A DNA stretch of 41,839 nt from Vairimorpha apis BRL 01 (GCA_000447185.1 KE647306.1:77542-119380), one strand, 5' to 3'. Shown: positions 31,903-41,839, numbered from the stretch's first letter. Notes: generated by a model from the letters alone, not told the origin. Numbers and translations: made by a program.

Positions 31903-32787
31903 TTATACTACAAAATATTCATTAACAAAATATTTATCACTTTTCTTAACTATACAATTAGTATAAACTAAATTAAAAACTACTTTATCTGTAAACATAG
32001 AATGTAATTTAGTACACTCTACTGATTTATTATCTACTACATATCTAAAACATTCAACAACTGAACACATTTTATGTTTGTAGATTGATGGATTTGTAAG
32101 CGAAGTGTAGATTGATTTGTAGATATCACTGTTGAAAGATATTTCTAATCCTCTTTGTATATTACTATTAATATTAGTAGTATCTGATTTGTTAGGATCA
32201 TCTATTATATTTGAAGTGTCTATTTTATTAGTGGTGTTATTTGTATAATTGATATTTAGTATATTATTGTTAGTCTCTTTTAAATCCTCATCTTTTATGG
32301 AAGATTTCCTTTTAAATCGTTTTTTCATTTTATCATCTTCAATTTTAACATCTTTTATATTATTTCCTTTTAAAACTTCTTTTAAAGAATCATTTCTACA
32401 TTCTTTTAATTTTCCATCTGTATTATTTTCAGAAGAATCTATTTTAACAAAATCACCATTTCTACTTTTTCTATGCATATTATCAAAAACACTCTCCTTT
32501 TCTCTACCATTCCTCATACGATACTCCCATTCAACATATTCTTTTACAATCTTATCATCAATTTTGTCTATCTCAAATCCATACTCAATAAACTTAAACT
32601 TCCTTAACTTATATTTTAACCACTCTATATTAACAAAACTGATATATAAGTCTATATCATGTATATAAAAATATTCTATTATAGATGTATCTAGTTGATC
32701 AAGGTAATATTTAGTTGATGATGATACTGTGGTATTTTTTGTTATAAGTGTTTTATTTAATAAGTTTGTTGTTAAAATTAGTTTCAT
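31903..32787 (-). CDS. Hypothetical protein
   Basis: 294 residues with no recognised family. The N-terminal third (MKLILTTNLLNKTLITKN, YYLDQLDTSIIEYFYIHDIDLYISF, WLKYKLRKFKFIEYGFEID) looks ordered. The middle, about residues 95-210, is charged and then Asn/Thr-rich, probably disordered, with a basic cluster KKRFKRKSS that could be a nuclear localisation signal. The C-terminal 80 residues are ordered again, with several Cys (MCSVVECFRYV, VECTKLHS). The ordered-disordered-ordered layout suggests a conserved protein with an expanded linker. The start is supported by ACCCATATG. It is convergent with the Jjj1-like gene, separated by the inverted and tandem repeats. Confidence 0.78.
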   Translation of the reverse strand: MKLILTTNLLNKTLITKNTTVSSSTKYYLDQLDTSIIEYFYIHDIDLYISFVNIEWLKYKLRKFKFIEYGFEIDKIDDKIVKEYVEWEYRMRNGREKESVFDNMHRKSRNGDFVKIDSSENNTDGKLKECRNDSLKEVLKGNNIKDVKIEDDKMKKRFKRKSSIKDEDLKETNNNILNINYTNNTTNKIDTSNIIDDPNKSDTTNINSNIQRGLEISFNSDIYKSIYTSLTNPSIYKHKMCSVVECFRYVVDNKSVECTKLHSMFTDKVVFNLVYTNCIVKKSDKYFVNEYFVV

Positions 32788-33472
32788 ATGGGTAAGAAAG
32801 AATTTTTATTAAGATTAAAGGAATTTATATTAAGATTTTTAAAATAAGATCGTTATTGAAATTTTGTAAAAAAATTAAAATAATTTTATTATTAAATTTT
32901 ATTTTAATAAAATGCTTTTTTTAAAAGTTAATTGTTTGAAATTTTGTATCAACAAACATTTTCTTCATTTAATTATTTTAAAATTAATGGTGTTTATTTG
33001 ATAGAATATTTTAATAAGAATGTATTTTAAAATATTTTTCATTTAAAAATGAAATATAAATAAAGTAAATTCTTTTAAATTTTTACTTTTTTAAATTGTA
33101 ATATAAAATTTTCATATTCATCTTAAAAATATTTTCATTCTATTATTTATTAAAAATAAACATAATTTAAAAAATTTACCTATCAAAAGTAAATAATCTC
33201 TTTAATAACTACAAAATAATTCCTTCTAAAAATAAAAATAATCTTTCATATCAAATAAAAAAAATACAAAATAATTATTATACAAAAAACATTCAAAAAA
33301 TAATTTTCTACTCTAAATAAAAATTAACAAAAAGTTTCTTCCTCAAAAAATAAAAAATAAATTTATACAATAAAAATATTAATAAAAACTACAAAAATTT
33401 TATTTTCTACAGTAATTAATTTCTTTTTATAAATAAAATATTATATAAATCTATCTTACCCCTTCAAAAAAT
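32788..33472. other. A+T-rich region between divergent genes
   Basis: No feature recognised apart from CCCC about ten bases before the HRD1 start. Confidence 0.4.
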
Positions 33473-34555
33473 ATGTCCTTTACAACAAATTTACCTTCAA
33501 TCATAAAAAACAAACATTTCATATCAACGCTCATTCACCTTACACTCTTATCTACACTAACATTTATCAAAATAACCCCTTTATCACTATACAATATATG
33601 CATAACAACAGTAAATACACCACTTCTACATCTACTACACGTTTTATTTATACTTAATTTAATTTACAGTTTACTACAAATAGTTATAAAAAAATATTTT
33701 GGTGATTTAAGTGTACAAGAAATAAATATTGTTAGTGATAACTTGTTTCTGTTTAGTACAGATATTTTGTTAGTGTTGAGTGTTTTCAACAAAGATATTA
33801 ATTTTAGAAATCTTATAGTTTTTTTTGTTATTCTCTGTTTTAAGATTTTGGTGTGGGTAAGTAATAATAGAATTGAATACGAGCTAGAATATAGAGTGGT
33901 TTGGATTAATTTTTATATTTGTGTATGTTGTTTTATATTAAGTGGGTTGTTTTTAAGTACACAAGGTATTTTATTTAATAGTAGTACTAATATTTATAAT
34001 GCGTATAGGAAATATAGCAATAGTTTAAATATCAATTTCCTTTTCTCATTCGAATTCTGTTTGATATCACTTAACAGTCTAAAAAATATTCTTATCCTTC
34101 TTACCAAACTATCTGCTTCTCCAAATCCAATGACAATATTCCATATCGATCTTACCTACTTATTAACTTTACTTCTGTTATACATTCTCTTTATAATAAC
34201 AACAACAATAAAATTTAAAATACCAATTCATCTATTTAGGCCAGCCATATCAATATTAGAAAAATTAATTAAAAAATGGAGATTATTTACCAAATACAAG
34301 AAAATATGCGCTGATCTTGAATCCATACCTGATATTAATTTAAAAACAGAATGTCCTATATGTACAGACGAAATAGTTAAAGGAAAAAAGCTTCGATGTG
34401 GACATGTTTTCCATATAACGTGTCTTAAAAAATGGTGTGAGAGACAGTATTTTTGTCCTATATGTAAGATTGATTTAAGTTTGAATCGTGTTGAATATTT
34501 TGTTAGTGGGAATGAAATTTTGAGAGGTATTCCTGTTAATATTGAAAGGGAATGA
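33473..34555 (+). CDS. HRD1: ER-associated degradation E3 ubiquitin ligase Hrd1 (RING-H2)
   Basis: 360 residues. The first 250 are strongly hydrophobic, with about six membrane segments (for example at residues 17-35, 42-65, 85-105, 112-130, 145-165 and 225-245). A cytosolic basic stretch follows, then a RING-H2 finger at about 294-331: CPIC, RCGHVFHITCLKKWC, FCPIC, that is Cys-Cys-Cys-His-His-Cys-Cys-Cys spacing. Membrane segments followed by one RING-H2 is the layout of Hrd1/SYVN1, which ubiquitinates misfolded ER proteins and forms the retrotranslocation channel with Hrd3 and Der1. The protein is shorter than yeast Hrd1 (551) because the tail after the RING is almost absent. CCCC lies before the ATG. 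Another ER RING ligase is possible but less likely. Confidence 0.83.
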   Translation: MSFTTNLPSIIKNKHFISTLIHLTLLSTLTFIKITPLSLYNICITTVNTPLLHLLHVLFILNLIYSLLQIVIKKYFGDLSVQEINIVSDNLFLFSTDILLVLSVFNKDINFRNLIVFFVILCFKILVWVSNNRIEYELEYRVVWINFYICVCCFILSGLFLSTQGILFNSSTNIYNAYRKYSNSLNINFLFSFEFCLISLNSLKNILILLTKLSASPNPMTIFHIDLTYLLTLLLLYILFIITTTIKFKIPIHLFRPAISILEKLIKKWRLFTKYKKICADLESIPDINLKTECPICTDEIVKGKKLRCGHVFHITCLKKWCERQYFCPICKIDLSLNRVEYFVSGNEILRGIPVNIERE

Positions 34556-34903
34556 AATTGTTTTTAAAATAAATTTGTATGATTTAAATATTTTAACGTT
34601 GTGTTTTTATTTGTTAAAGTGTGTTTTTTAGAAAAAGAGGATTTTAAATATATTAAATGTTTTTAAAGAAGAGTTTTTTTATAAAAAAATTTTTTAAAAA
34701 TGTTATTATTAATAGGTAAATTATAATTTTAGAGTTTTTTTCTATAAACAAAACATTTTTTATGAAATTATTTTATAAAATTTTTTAACAACATTTTAAA
34801 AAAAATACGATATACTTACATCATCCAATATTATTCTATTTTCTCAACAAAATTCACATTATACAAAAATACTTTCCAAATAAATACACCTTACACCCCT
34901 AGT
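34556..34903. other. A+T-rich intergenic stretch
   Basis: No feature seen except the C-rich start context ACACCCCTAGTATG at its end. Confidence 0.4.
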
Positions 34904-35200
34904 ATGACAGAAGACAGAATAAAACTACTTAATCCACAAACAATAACTATACAAGACGAAGATCACACACTGATAAATCCATTAAAACACGTTATAATGA
35001 ATTACAATACGGATACAGTAGACTTTTGCGGTTACACTATTCCTCATCCAAGTGATAATAAAGTCAATCTTGTTATACAAATGAAGAATGAGAATGATAG
35101 TGTACTAGATAAGATGAGTGATGGAATATCTCAAATGAGAGAAATATTTGTTAGAATTCAGTTTTTATTTAATAATAATAATAAAAATGAGAGTATTTAA
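34904..35200 (+). CDS. RPC19: RNA polymerases I and III subunit AC19 (Rpc19/RPAC2)
   Basis: 98 residues, a compact version of a family usually 100-140 long. The hallmark L-subunit motif is clear: DEDHTLINPLKHVIM, then VDFCGYTIPHPSDNKVNLVIQ. A C-terminal helix, VLDKMSDGISQMREIFVRI, follows. AC19 pairs with AC40 as the alpha-like heterodimer that nucleates RNA polymerases I and III. The 'GYTIPHPSE' form favours AC19 over Rpb11, which pairs with Rpb3 in polymerase II. The start is supported by CCCC five bases upstream. The gene is in tandem with HRD1 at a spacing of about 350 bp, so separately transcribed. Confidence 0.93.
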   Translation: MTEDRIKLLNPQTITIQDEDHTLINPLKHVIMNYNTDTVDFCGYTIPHPSDNKVNLVIQMKNENDSVLDKMSDGISQMREIFVRIQFLFNNNNKNESI

Positions 35201-36816
35201 TTTTTTTATAATTGTATAAATATTTTTATGGTTGTAAATGTATTTAAGTTAAATATTGTTTAATTTTATATATTTTTTTTAAATTATTAAAATTATTATA
35301 TTATTTAAAGTCAAATTACTTATAAATATATATCTTGTTAATATAAATATTCATATTTAATAAAGACGATATATAAATTATATTATTTTTTCTGATTTCG
35401 TCTTTATTACACACCCTGTTTCTTACATCCTATAAGAATAATTATTTTAATATCTTACATTTATTTTAAATTGTATTGTGATTTTATAATTGATATGTGT
35501 TATAAATTTATTTAATTTTTGTTATATTTTGTATTTTTAAAATATAATGAAAATAGTAGTTTATAAATTTTTTATCAAATATTTTTTTTGAAAATATGTT
35601 AAACCAAAAAATCTATTAAATATTAATAGAATACTTTTTTAATAGATTTAATTTATAATAGTTGAATTAAAAAAATATTAATATGTAAATTTATTTAATT
35701 TGCAATAGAATTAAAAATTTTTTTGTTATTTATAAAATATTAATTTTTTTTAGTAAAACACTATTAAATTTAAATTAATTTTTACAGTTCAAAATTTTTT
35801 ATTTTAATAAAAATTGAATTGATCATTACATTAAATATATCAATATTAGCAAAACAATTAAATTTATATTTATATATTATAACTATGAAAAAAAATAATA
35901 TATTAAAATTTATGATATAACAAAAAATTAAATTTTTAAAGTTATAATATATAAATAAAAAATAATTAACAATTTACAAGCTTATTTTTTATTTTGTAAA
36001 AAAACATTGATCACATACGGGTAAATTGATTAGTATTAGGTTATGTAATTCTTTATAAATTCTATGTGTTTAAAAAAAATATTTTTAAAACAATTCATTC
36101 AATAACACAAACGTTTATTTTGTTTATAATTATAAATTATTTAAATTTTTAATAATTTTTTATATAAATGAAGATATATTTTGTAAAAAAATATAAATAT
36201 AAATTATTAATTAAATAAATTTTTTTTTTAAACTAATTTTAATTAAAAAATAATCAATATGCAAATTTAATATATAATAATTAACAATAAAATAAATGTC
36301 ATTTGTAGTATATTAAAAATAAATTTTTCAATAATTAAAAAACCGAAAACAATTTATAAAAAAATAAAAAATTATATAAATATAATTAGTAACAAATGAA
36401 TAGATATTTAATAAATTTTTACTATTTAAGATTTTATATGCCTTAAATAAAAAGTTGTTTAATTTATATTATATATTATTATATTAAATTAATATTTAAT
36501 TATTTATATAAAATCTAAAAGTTAAATATTTAGATATTTGTATTTAAGAATGATGTATGTTTCAATATCATTTTAAAAAAGACATATTATTGAATTATTA
36601 ATAGTAAAAATCCTTTTAAAAATATTTTAACTCAATTAAATAATATGAACTATAAAAATTTTAAGAATTTCAAATTATTTAAACTTATCTAAAGAATATA
36701 AATTATATAAACTTAATTTAATAATATTAATTATTAAAATTTAAAATTATTGTGTTTATCTACGATACTTTTTTTTACTATTTAATTAAGAATTTTACCA
36801 TAAATTTGTAAATAAT
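35201..36816. other. 1.6 kb A+T-rich gene desert
   Basis: No gene recognised. A perfect 11-bp hairpin lies at 35359-35408. A slightly C-richer patch follows at about 35410-35432. Confidence 0.4.
35359..35408. repeat. Perfect 11-bp inverted repeat (hairpin)
   Basis: AATAAAGACGA at 35359-35369 and TCGTCTTTATT at 35398-35408, loop 28 bp, about 160 bp after the RPC19 stop. It could be a 3' processing or termination hairpin or a small element end. Confidence 0.6.
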
Positions 36817-36962
36817 TGTGGTATTCACTACAAATAATTAAAATTTATTTATAAATAAAAATATCTCTGGAGAGGGATTAAGACTACGACGAATGAGTGC
36901 TATGAGCTCAAAAATAATACGAATACAAAATTTAATAAGAAAGTATAAAAGGACGAACCATA
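36817..36962 (+). mobile_element. Degenerate LTR-like island
   Basis: It starts TGTGGTATTCACTACA, like the LTRs at 11479 and 26458 (minus), and contains a richer-G+C block (about 36865-36905: CTGGAGAGGGATTAAGACTACGACG and GAGTGCTATGAGCTC) that loosely resembles the core of the family 2 LTR (GAAGGAT...GGACGAGAGTAAG...ATAGAGTC). A TATAAAAGGA box lies near 36945. A CCA at 36958-36960 could be the end, but no clean target-site duplication was found, so ends are uncertain. Confidence 0.32.
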
Positions 36963-37093
36963 TAATAAAATATTTTATATTAAAAATATTTTGAAATGTT
37001 ATTTTTAAAGAGAAGTATCACTTCTGATTAATTCAATAATTAATATTAAATATAATCCAAAAAAAAATATGTTAATCAATAAAAGTAAAAAAT

Positions 37094-37906
37094 TTATTTC
37101 AACACTAAATAATTTCGAAGACTCATAGATTCAATAAAAATGTCAAATCTTTCATTCAACTTTTCTTCAATTTGATCCACTATATTTTTTTTAAAAAAAG
37201 TAATAAACTCTTTATATTCTTCTTTGTTATTTTTAAAATATTTTTTTTCAATTTCATTCAAAAAATAATTATTAAGTATTGTTTGTAAATCTGCAACACA
37301 AAATTTTTTCATATTATTTAAAGATTTTTTTATACGAAAACATAAACATTTAAAAAATTCATAATATTTTAGATAATTAGGATTTATTCTCGTTTCATTA
37401 TAAACGATATTATAATTTTCATGATTTGAGACTTTAAAATTTTTATTCTTTAATTTTTGATAATTTTTTTCTCGTATAAATTTCTACCTTTTTTGATAAT
37501 TATATAATGCAAAAATTAAATCATATCTACATTTTACACAGTAAGTTCTACATATTTTATAAGATTTCTTCTTTAATTTAACTTTAAAATTTTTAGAAAC
37601 AACTACAATATCATTAAATTTAACACTATTTAAATCATTATTCAAATTAAAGTCTCCAGAACATCCAATTAAAAATATTTCTGATAAACCTTTTGGTAAA
37701 TATTTAAACATCCAATAAATATTGTTTTTATAGTGTTTTTTATCTTTTATGTAAATTTTATCATACGGCAATGCTTGATCATAAGTATCATTTACTAAAA
37801 ATTTATCAATACATAATAACAGATTCGAATTATTTTCTACATTGACTTCTTCGAAATTTGAACCTATTAAGATACATAAATATGTTAAAAATATAGTAGA
37901 ATTCAT
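37094..37906 (-). pseudogene. Secreted lineage-specific protein with a single internal TAG; paralogue of 40704-41603
   Basis: Starting at 37906 (context ACCCTAATG) the frame reads MNSTIFLTYLCILIGSN, a signal peptide, and runs 140 codons to TAG at 37484-37486. The very same frame then stays open to 37094, giving 270 codons in all. The second half ends NYFLNEIEKKYFKNNKEEY...EFITFFKKNIVDQIEEKLNE, which aligns with the end of the intact paralogue at 40704-41603 (DYFLKKIKINLFENDEEGF...EFRNFFIDSVVIKIEGSLDE). The N-termini match too (M-STI--TYLCI). Total length fits the paralogue's 299. One nonsense codon with no frame loss means recent inactivation, a base error, or readthrough. The frame upstream of 37906 reaches only a TTG. 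Function is unknown; secretion to the host interface is inference. Confidence 0.7.
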
Positions 37907-39309
37907 TAGGGTAAGATAAAAATTTTCTTTTATATATTTGAATGTCAAAATAATTAATATATTTTTAATTTATTTTATAAAAGTTTAATTAAAAAATATA
38001 AAATTTTGTTCAATTTGCATTTAAGATGTAATTGTTAAATTTAATTTTTAGATTATTTAAATATCAAAGTTTTTGACTTGATTTTTAATTTATTCAACAT
38101 CAAATTTAATACAAATTTGATTTTTGTGTATTAAAGTTATTTTAATATATTTATTTAAAAAAATTTTATTTCAAGAAAAGAAAAAAATTTAAAATAACCT
38201 ATTAAATAAAAATCTATATAAAAATAAATTAAACTTTAAACAATCAATATTTCTAGAAATTTTATAACATAGCTAATAATAATAATAATTATATCTATAG
38301 TTAGCGTAATGTAATAAATTATTTCAAATTTTAATATTTAAATTTTGATAGTTTAAATATATTTCAATTTTAAACGTCAAACAACATACTTCTAATTTTT
38401 TTTATAATTTATACAAATTTAATATATATACGATGAAATTTTAAATAATATTTTCTTGTTTTAAAAATATTTTTTAAAATTAATGGAATAGTACACTTAA
38501 ATTAAAATTTTATATTTAAACTTAAAAAATGTTGATCTTTTTTCTATAATTTTAAATTATATGCTTAAATCATTTACTATAAAATAAAACATTATTATGC
38601 TATTTTAGTATTTTAATGTAAATTATAATTTTTTTATTAAAATTTCTATCAAAAATGAAATCTTCCACAAATTTTATTATAACATACAAAATATATTTTA
38701 AATATTTTTAAATAACAATGTTTAATGAAATTTAAATTTAGTAGTATTTAAAATAAATAAAAATATGAAAATTTTTTGTATTGAAAAATCGATGAAATTA
38801 CAAAAAACTTTATATAAAAATTGATTTTTTAGTTTTTTACAGACATTATATTTATCTATTAAAAAAATTTTATATAATAAAAATCATCAATATATATTTT
38901 TTTATCAATATAAAAGATCTAAATTTATTAAATTAAGTTATTTTGAATATATCCTTTACAATTTTAATATAAGAGAATTATATGTTTTTATATATTTATC
39001 ATTATATGTTATATATTTGAATAATTCTAACCCCTCATTTATGATAAATAAAGACATTATATTAATATCAATTTAATTATAAAATATCTTAAAATTTTGA
39101 TTTAAACATATAAAAATAACAATATCTATATTTATTTCAAAAATATAGTAAGATATAACAGTTTGTTAACAATATATAATATAAACATTACATTAAATTT
39201 TCTTAGGTTTTTAATATTATGATTTGTTTATATTAAATCGAAAATTTTATAAAAATATTTATTTAGGATATACTTGTATTATATGTATTTATATACTATC
39301 ACAATTAGA
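37907..39309. other. 1.4 kb A+T-rich gene desert
   Basis: No gene recognised. An orphan start-like context, AACCCCTCATTTATG, at 39030-39045 leads to a frame of only 11 codons. Confidence 0.4.
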
Positions 39310-40025
39310 ATTAAATTGATTTTTGTACACGGTTTGTTCCTCCAATTCCTTCTCCATATCCACCTGTTCTTCCTCAGTAATTTGTTCGCCTATCTGGGCT
39401 TCCATAGAGAAACTTTCTAAAATAATTTTTACACTATGGCTCGTATATATGCCTGTGTTCGGCTATTTATATTTAATTAACTCTTATATTTTTTGTGAAA
39501 GGTCATTGTAATTCCCTTTCATGTCATGACGTATGGTATTATCCTAGTTTTGTAGCTATTAATTGATCCACAATGATTTGCTAGCAAATCGTACTTGTGC
39601 TTTTTTTCTGTTTCATTCCCTTAAGGTTGTCGAAGTTTGTATTTCTACCTCGACTGTATAAATTTCCTTTTTTATTTTATCTTATATGAAAACATCTAGT
39701 TTATTGTACTATACTTTAATACCTGTGGGTATTCTAGTATCTATCCGGATTTCTACATTTTTATTAGACGTGCATTCTTGCAATATGTGATTCCTTATTT
39801 TCTTAGATTTTGTAAGGCCATAATTAAGGCAAAGCTGGAGATGTATACACCTCAAAGCTTCGTTATGCCTCCTCATAAAGTCATGTGACACCATTCTATC
39901 ACATTGGGTAGCCATATGGTTTACCAAATTTTATTTGTCTCCACAATGAGGACATTTAATTCCTTTTTCTAAAAAGATATTCCTGTCTTGCGATGCGCAA
40001 AGTGCCCCTTCCTCTCGAGGTTGCA
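39310..40025 (-). mobile_element. Decayed LINE-type retrotransposon, C-terminal part
   Basis: A richer-G+C block read on the minus strand. It begins near 40005 with EGALCASQDRNIFLEKG, then a CCHC-type zinc knuckle CPHC...NLVNHMATQC broken by a TAA (about 39930-39960). Next come RMVSHDFMRRHNEALRCIH, IRNHILQE and VEIRIDTRIPTGIKV. After a stop comes YTVEVEIQTSTTL, then in another frame YDLLANHCGSINSYKTRI and IPYVMTWKGI, then ILESFSMEAQIGEQI. The same order of blocks occurs in the relic at 3401-5830 (RRHNEVVR, VMTWDG, LESIS). Only the part downstream of the reverse transcriptase is left, as in 5'-truncated insertions. Stops and frameshifts show that it is inactive. Confidence 0.72.
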
Positions 40026-40328
40026 AAAAATTTTATATTATAATAAAATTTATATATAAAAATTAATATAATTGAAATATATGCATTATATATTATTTAA
40101 ATTAAGTGTATTTTTAACTTGATGTCAATTTTTTTGTACAATAATTTATAAATAATTACAAAAAATAATTTTTAATTTTATTTTTAAAAAAATATATATA
40201 TTTTTTTAACTGAATTGTTTAAAAATTCTGATCTTAAAGTATAATTTAAAAATAATTTAAATTTTAAATTTTTGTAACTTAAATATTAATGATATACTCA
40301 ATAATTTTTTTTATACTTTTTATGTTAT

Positions 40329-40333
40329 GTAAG
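40329..40333. repeat. Target-site duplication (GTAAG), left
   Basis: Identical to 40642-40646. The sequence differs from the ATAAT duplication of copy 1, so the two LTRs are independent insertions. Confidence 0.88.
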
Positions 40334-40641
40334 TGTGGTATTAACCGCAGGTAGGCGTCCTGAAGAGAAGAACTCTTCTAGGATACTACCACTAGAACAT
40401 ATAGATTGTTGTTTATAATTAAATAGTTTATTATTGTTGTTGTTGTTGTATGGTTTATTGTTCGTCTTTGCACGCTGATATCTGTTGCTGCTCAGTGACG
40501 TATCTCTGTGTTGATTATAGTCGTTCTTAGTCATCATTATATGTTATTAATGGATATATATATATGGGTTAAACAAAAATAAATATTTATATTTATTTTT
40601 GGCGGGAAGATTAAATTAAATCATGTGGATATTATACCACA
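40334..40641 (-). mobile_element. Solo LTR, family 1 (copy 2), inverted
   Basis: 308 bp, near-identical to 11479-11795 in reverse orientation, with TG...CA ends and perfect 5-bp GTAAG duplications. Its internal open frame from 40537 (MMTKNDYNQHRDTSL...SGRLPAVNTT) matches that of copy 1 with substitutions at two or three residues and a three-Asn insertion. It runs off the LTR end in frame. High identity means both insertions are recent relative to the surrounding LINE relics. Confidence 0.9.
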
Positions 40642-40646
40642 GTAAG
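40642..40646. repeat. Target-site duplication (GTAAG), right
   Basis: Identical to 40329-40333. Confidence 0.88.
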
Positions 40647-40703
40647 AAAGACTAATATGCAAAAAATCAATATCAAATAAAAAAATAAACAAATAAAAAA
40701 ATT

Positions 40704-41603
40704 TTAATTTAAAAAATCAAGCATTAAATTTTTGTTTTCATTAAAGATCTTTTCATCTAAACTACCTTCAATTTTAATAACTACACTATCGATAAAAAAA
40801 TTTCTAAATTCTTCAAAACCTTCTTCATCATTTTCAAAAAGATTAATCTTAATTTTTTTTAAAAAATAATCATGTAACTCATTATAGCGTTCAATATTTT
40901 TTCCTTTTACATTAATAAGAATAGTAAAAATGTTGGATTGTAAAGTTATAAGAATATCATGTAATTTTTCACTATAAGAAATTTTTATTCTTTTATCAAA
41001 ATTATTATTATTTTTACACTCTGAATCTTGCAAATCATTATTATTTAATTTTCTAAAGTTATTAAATTTATCCTTAATAGACAAATCTTCTATTTTAACA
41101 GTTAAAATATTTATTTCATTTCTCTTTTCAAGAGTTAATTTGGTATAAACTGTTTCTTTTTTACCAAATATTTCTTTTCTAAATTCTTTCTTTACATAAT
41201 TTTTATTTTTATTAAAAATTTTAAATGTAAAAGTAAGTTCATGTTCGAAATTAATTTTGGCAACTTCATTATATTCTTCAAAACTTGGAATCAATATTGT
41301 TTCAAAATTTGATGCTATTTTAAGTTTATCTCCATTTTCTAATTCTTTAAAAAATTCATCATAAACATTTGAAAATAAAGAAAACAACTTTTCTTTTAAT
41401 TCATTGGATTTTAAACCACATATTTCCTTTATCCATAATAGCTCTTGTAATTCAGATCTATTATTTGATAATAGTTTATTAAAAGTATCACTATTTAAAA
41501 AATCATTATAATCCAATGAGTATAAACTGTTCTTAACATTGCTTTCACCGGTTGTTGTTCCATTTGATATACATAAATATGTAAACATTATTGTCGAAAT
41601 CAT
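40704..41603 (-). CDS. Secreted lineage-specific protein, intact paralogue of 37094-37906
   Basis: 299 residues. MISTIMFTYLCISNG at the start is a probable signal peptide. The rest is charged, Lys/Glu/Asn-rich and mixed helix/strand, with no cysteine pattern or membrane segment, and ends DYFLKKIKINLFENDEEGF...EEFRNFFIDSVVIKIEGSLDEKIF. Both ends match the gene 3 kb to the left; the middle is diverged beyond eye alignment. The start is supported by ACCCCAATG. It lies 58 bp beyond the right target-site duplication of a solo LTR (which ends at 40646). No known family was recognised. The pairing of a conserved N-terminal signal with a diverging body is typical of expanded secreted families of microsporidia (inference). 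Confidence 0.82.
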   Translation of the reverse strand: MISTIMFTYLCISNGTTTGESNVKNSLYSLDYNDFLNSDTFNKLLSNNRSELQELLWIKEICGLKSNELKEKLFSLFSNVYDEFFKELENGDKLKIASNFETILIPSFEEYNEVAKINFEHELTFTFKIFNKNKNYVKKEFRKEIFGKKETVYTKLTLEKRNEINILTVKIEDLSIKDKFNNFRKLNNNDLQDSECKNNNNFDKRIKISYSEKLHDILITLQSNIFTILINVKGKNIERYNELHDYFLKKIKINLFENDEEGFEEFRNFFIDSVVIKIEGSLDEKIFNENKNLMLDFLN

Positions 41604-41839
41604 TGGGGTACAAGTTAAAATTTCTTTTATATTTTTTCTTAAACCTTAAATAATTTTTAATTTATTTAATAAAAAGTAAGAAAATAAAAAATTTTCGTTT
41701 TTGTAAAAATATACAGCTTTAGTAACTAATTATAAATATTTTTTTGCTTTTTTTTATTAGATCAATTATTTAAAGTAATTCTTAATTTATTTAAAAAATT
41801 TTAACAATAAAATTTCATTTTTGTAAAAATAAATTATAA

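Noticed and set aside
39030..39045. Start-like context AACCCCTCATTTATG
   Set aside because: Followed by only 11 codons on the plus strand; no frame continues with a simple one-base change that I could see.
1..41839. tRNA genes, CRISPR arrays, bacterial operons or riboswitches
   Set aside because: None was seen. The gene content is eukaryotic, and no T-loop-like GTTCGAATC core with matching stems was found.

Overview
The window is very A+T-rich (roughly 85% by eye). It carries short, intron-free eukaryotic genes, many with a run of three or four C a few bases before the start ATG. That start motif, the reduced protein sizes (for example a 117-residue Mad1) and the gene set point to a microsporidian, probably one with an expanded, repeat-laden genome. 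The species cannot be named from the sequence.

Layout. 0-1 kb: a minimal spindle-checkpoint Mad1. 1.7-10.9 kb: five tiny minus-strand single-pass membrane protein genes. Two of them are clear paralogues that lie in a duplicated segment, and that segment is split by decayed LINE-type retrotransposon sequence. 11.5-11.8 kb: a solo LTR with a 5-bp target-site duplication. 12-16.5 kb: a small membrane protein, ribosomal protein eL33, and a secreted GH37 trehalase broken by two homopolymer frameshifts and one in-frame TGA. 16.5-23.9 kb: a gene desert holding only an Sfp1-like zinc-finger gene and a U5-snRNA-like hairpin island. 23.9-35.2 kb: the gene-dense core, with an unknown acidic-tailed protein, proteasome beta-4 (Pre1), a second type of solo LTR, the meiotic HORMA protein Hop1, Rpb5, a frameshifted Jjj1-like ribosome-biogenesis factor, an unknown protein, the ER E3 ligase Hrd1 and the RNA polymerase I/III subunit AC19. 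36.8-41.8 kb: LTR and LINE relics, a second copy of the first solo LTR, and two paralogous secreted proteins, one of them interrupted by a single TAG.

How the genes fit together. The identified genes are core eukaryotic functions: transcription (Rpb5, AC19), translation and ribosome assembly (eL33, Jjj1-like, Sfp1-like regulator), protein quality control (Pre1, Hrd1), chromosome segregation (Mad1, Hop1) and sugar metabolism (trehalase). They are monocistronic, lie on both strands and show no operon logic. The accessory part consists of lineage-specific secreted or membrane small proteins set among retroelement debris.

Caution. At least four genes are interrupted, mostly by one-base changes, several of them in A/T homopolymers. 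Either the assembly has uncorrected indels or the genome is accumulating pseudogenes. The sequence alone cannot decide.
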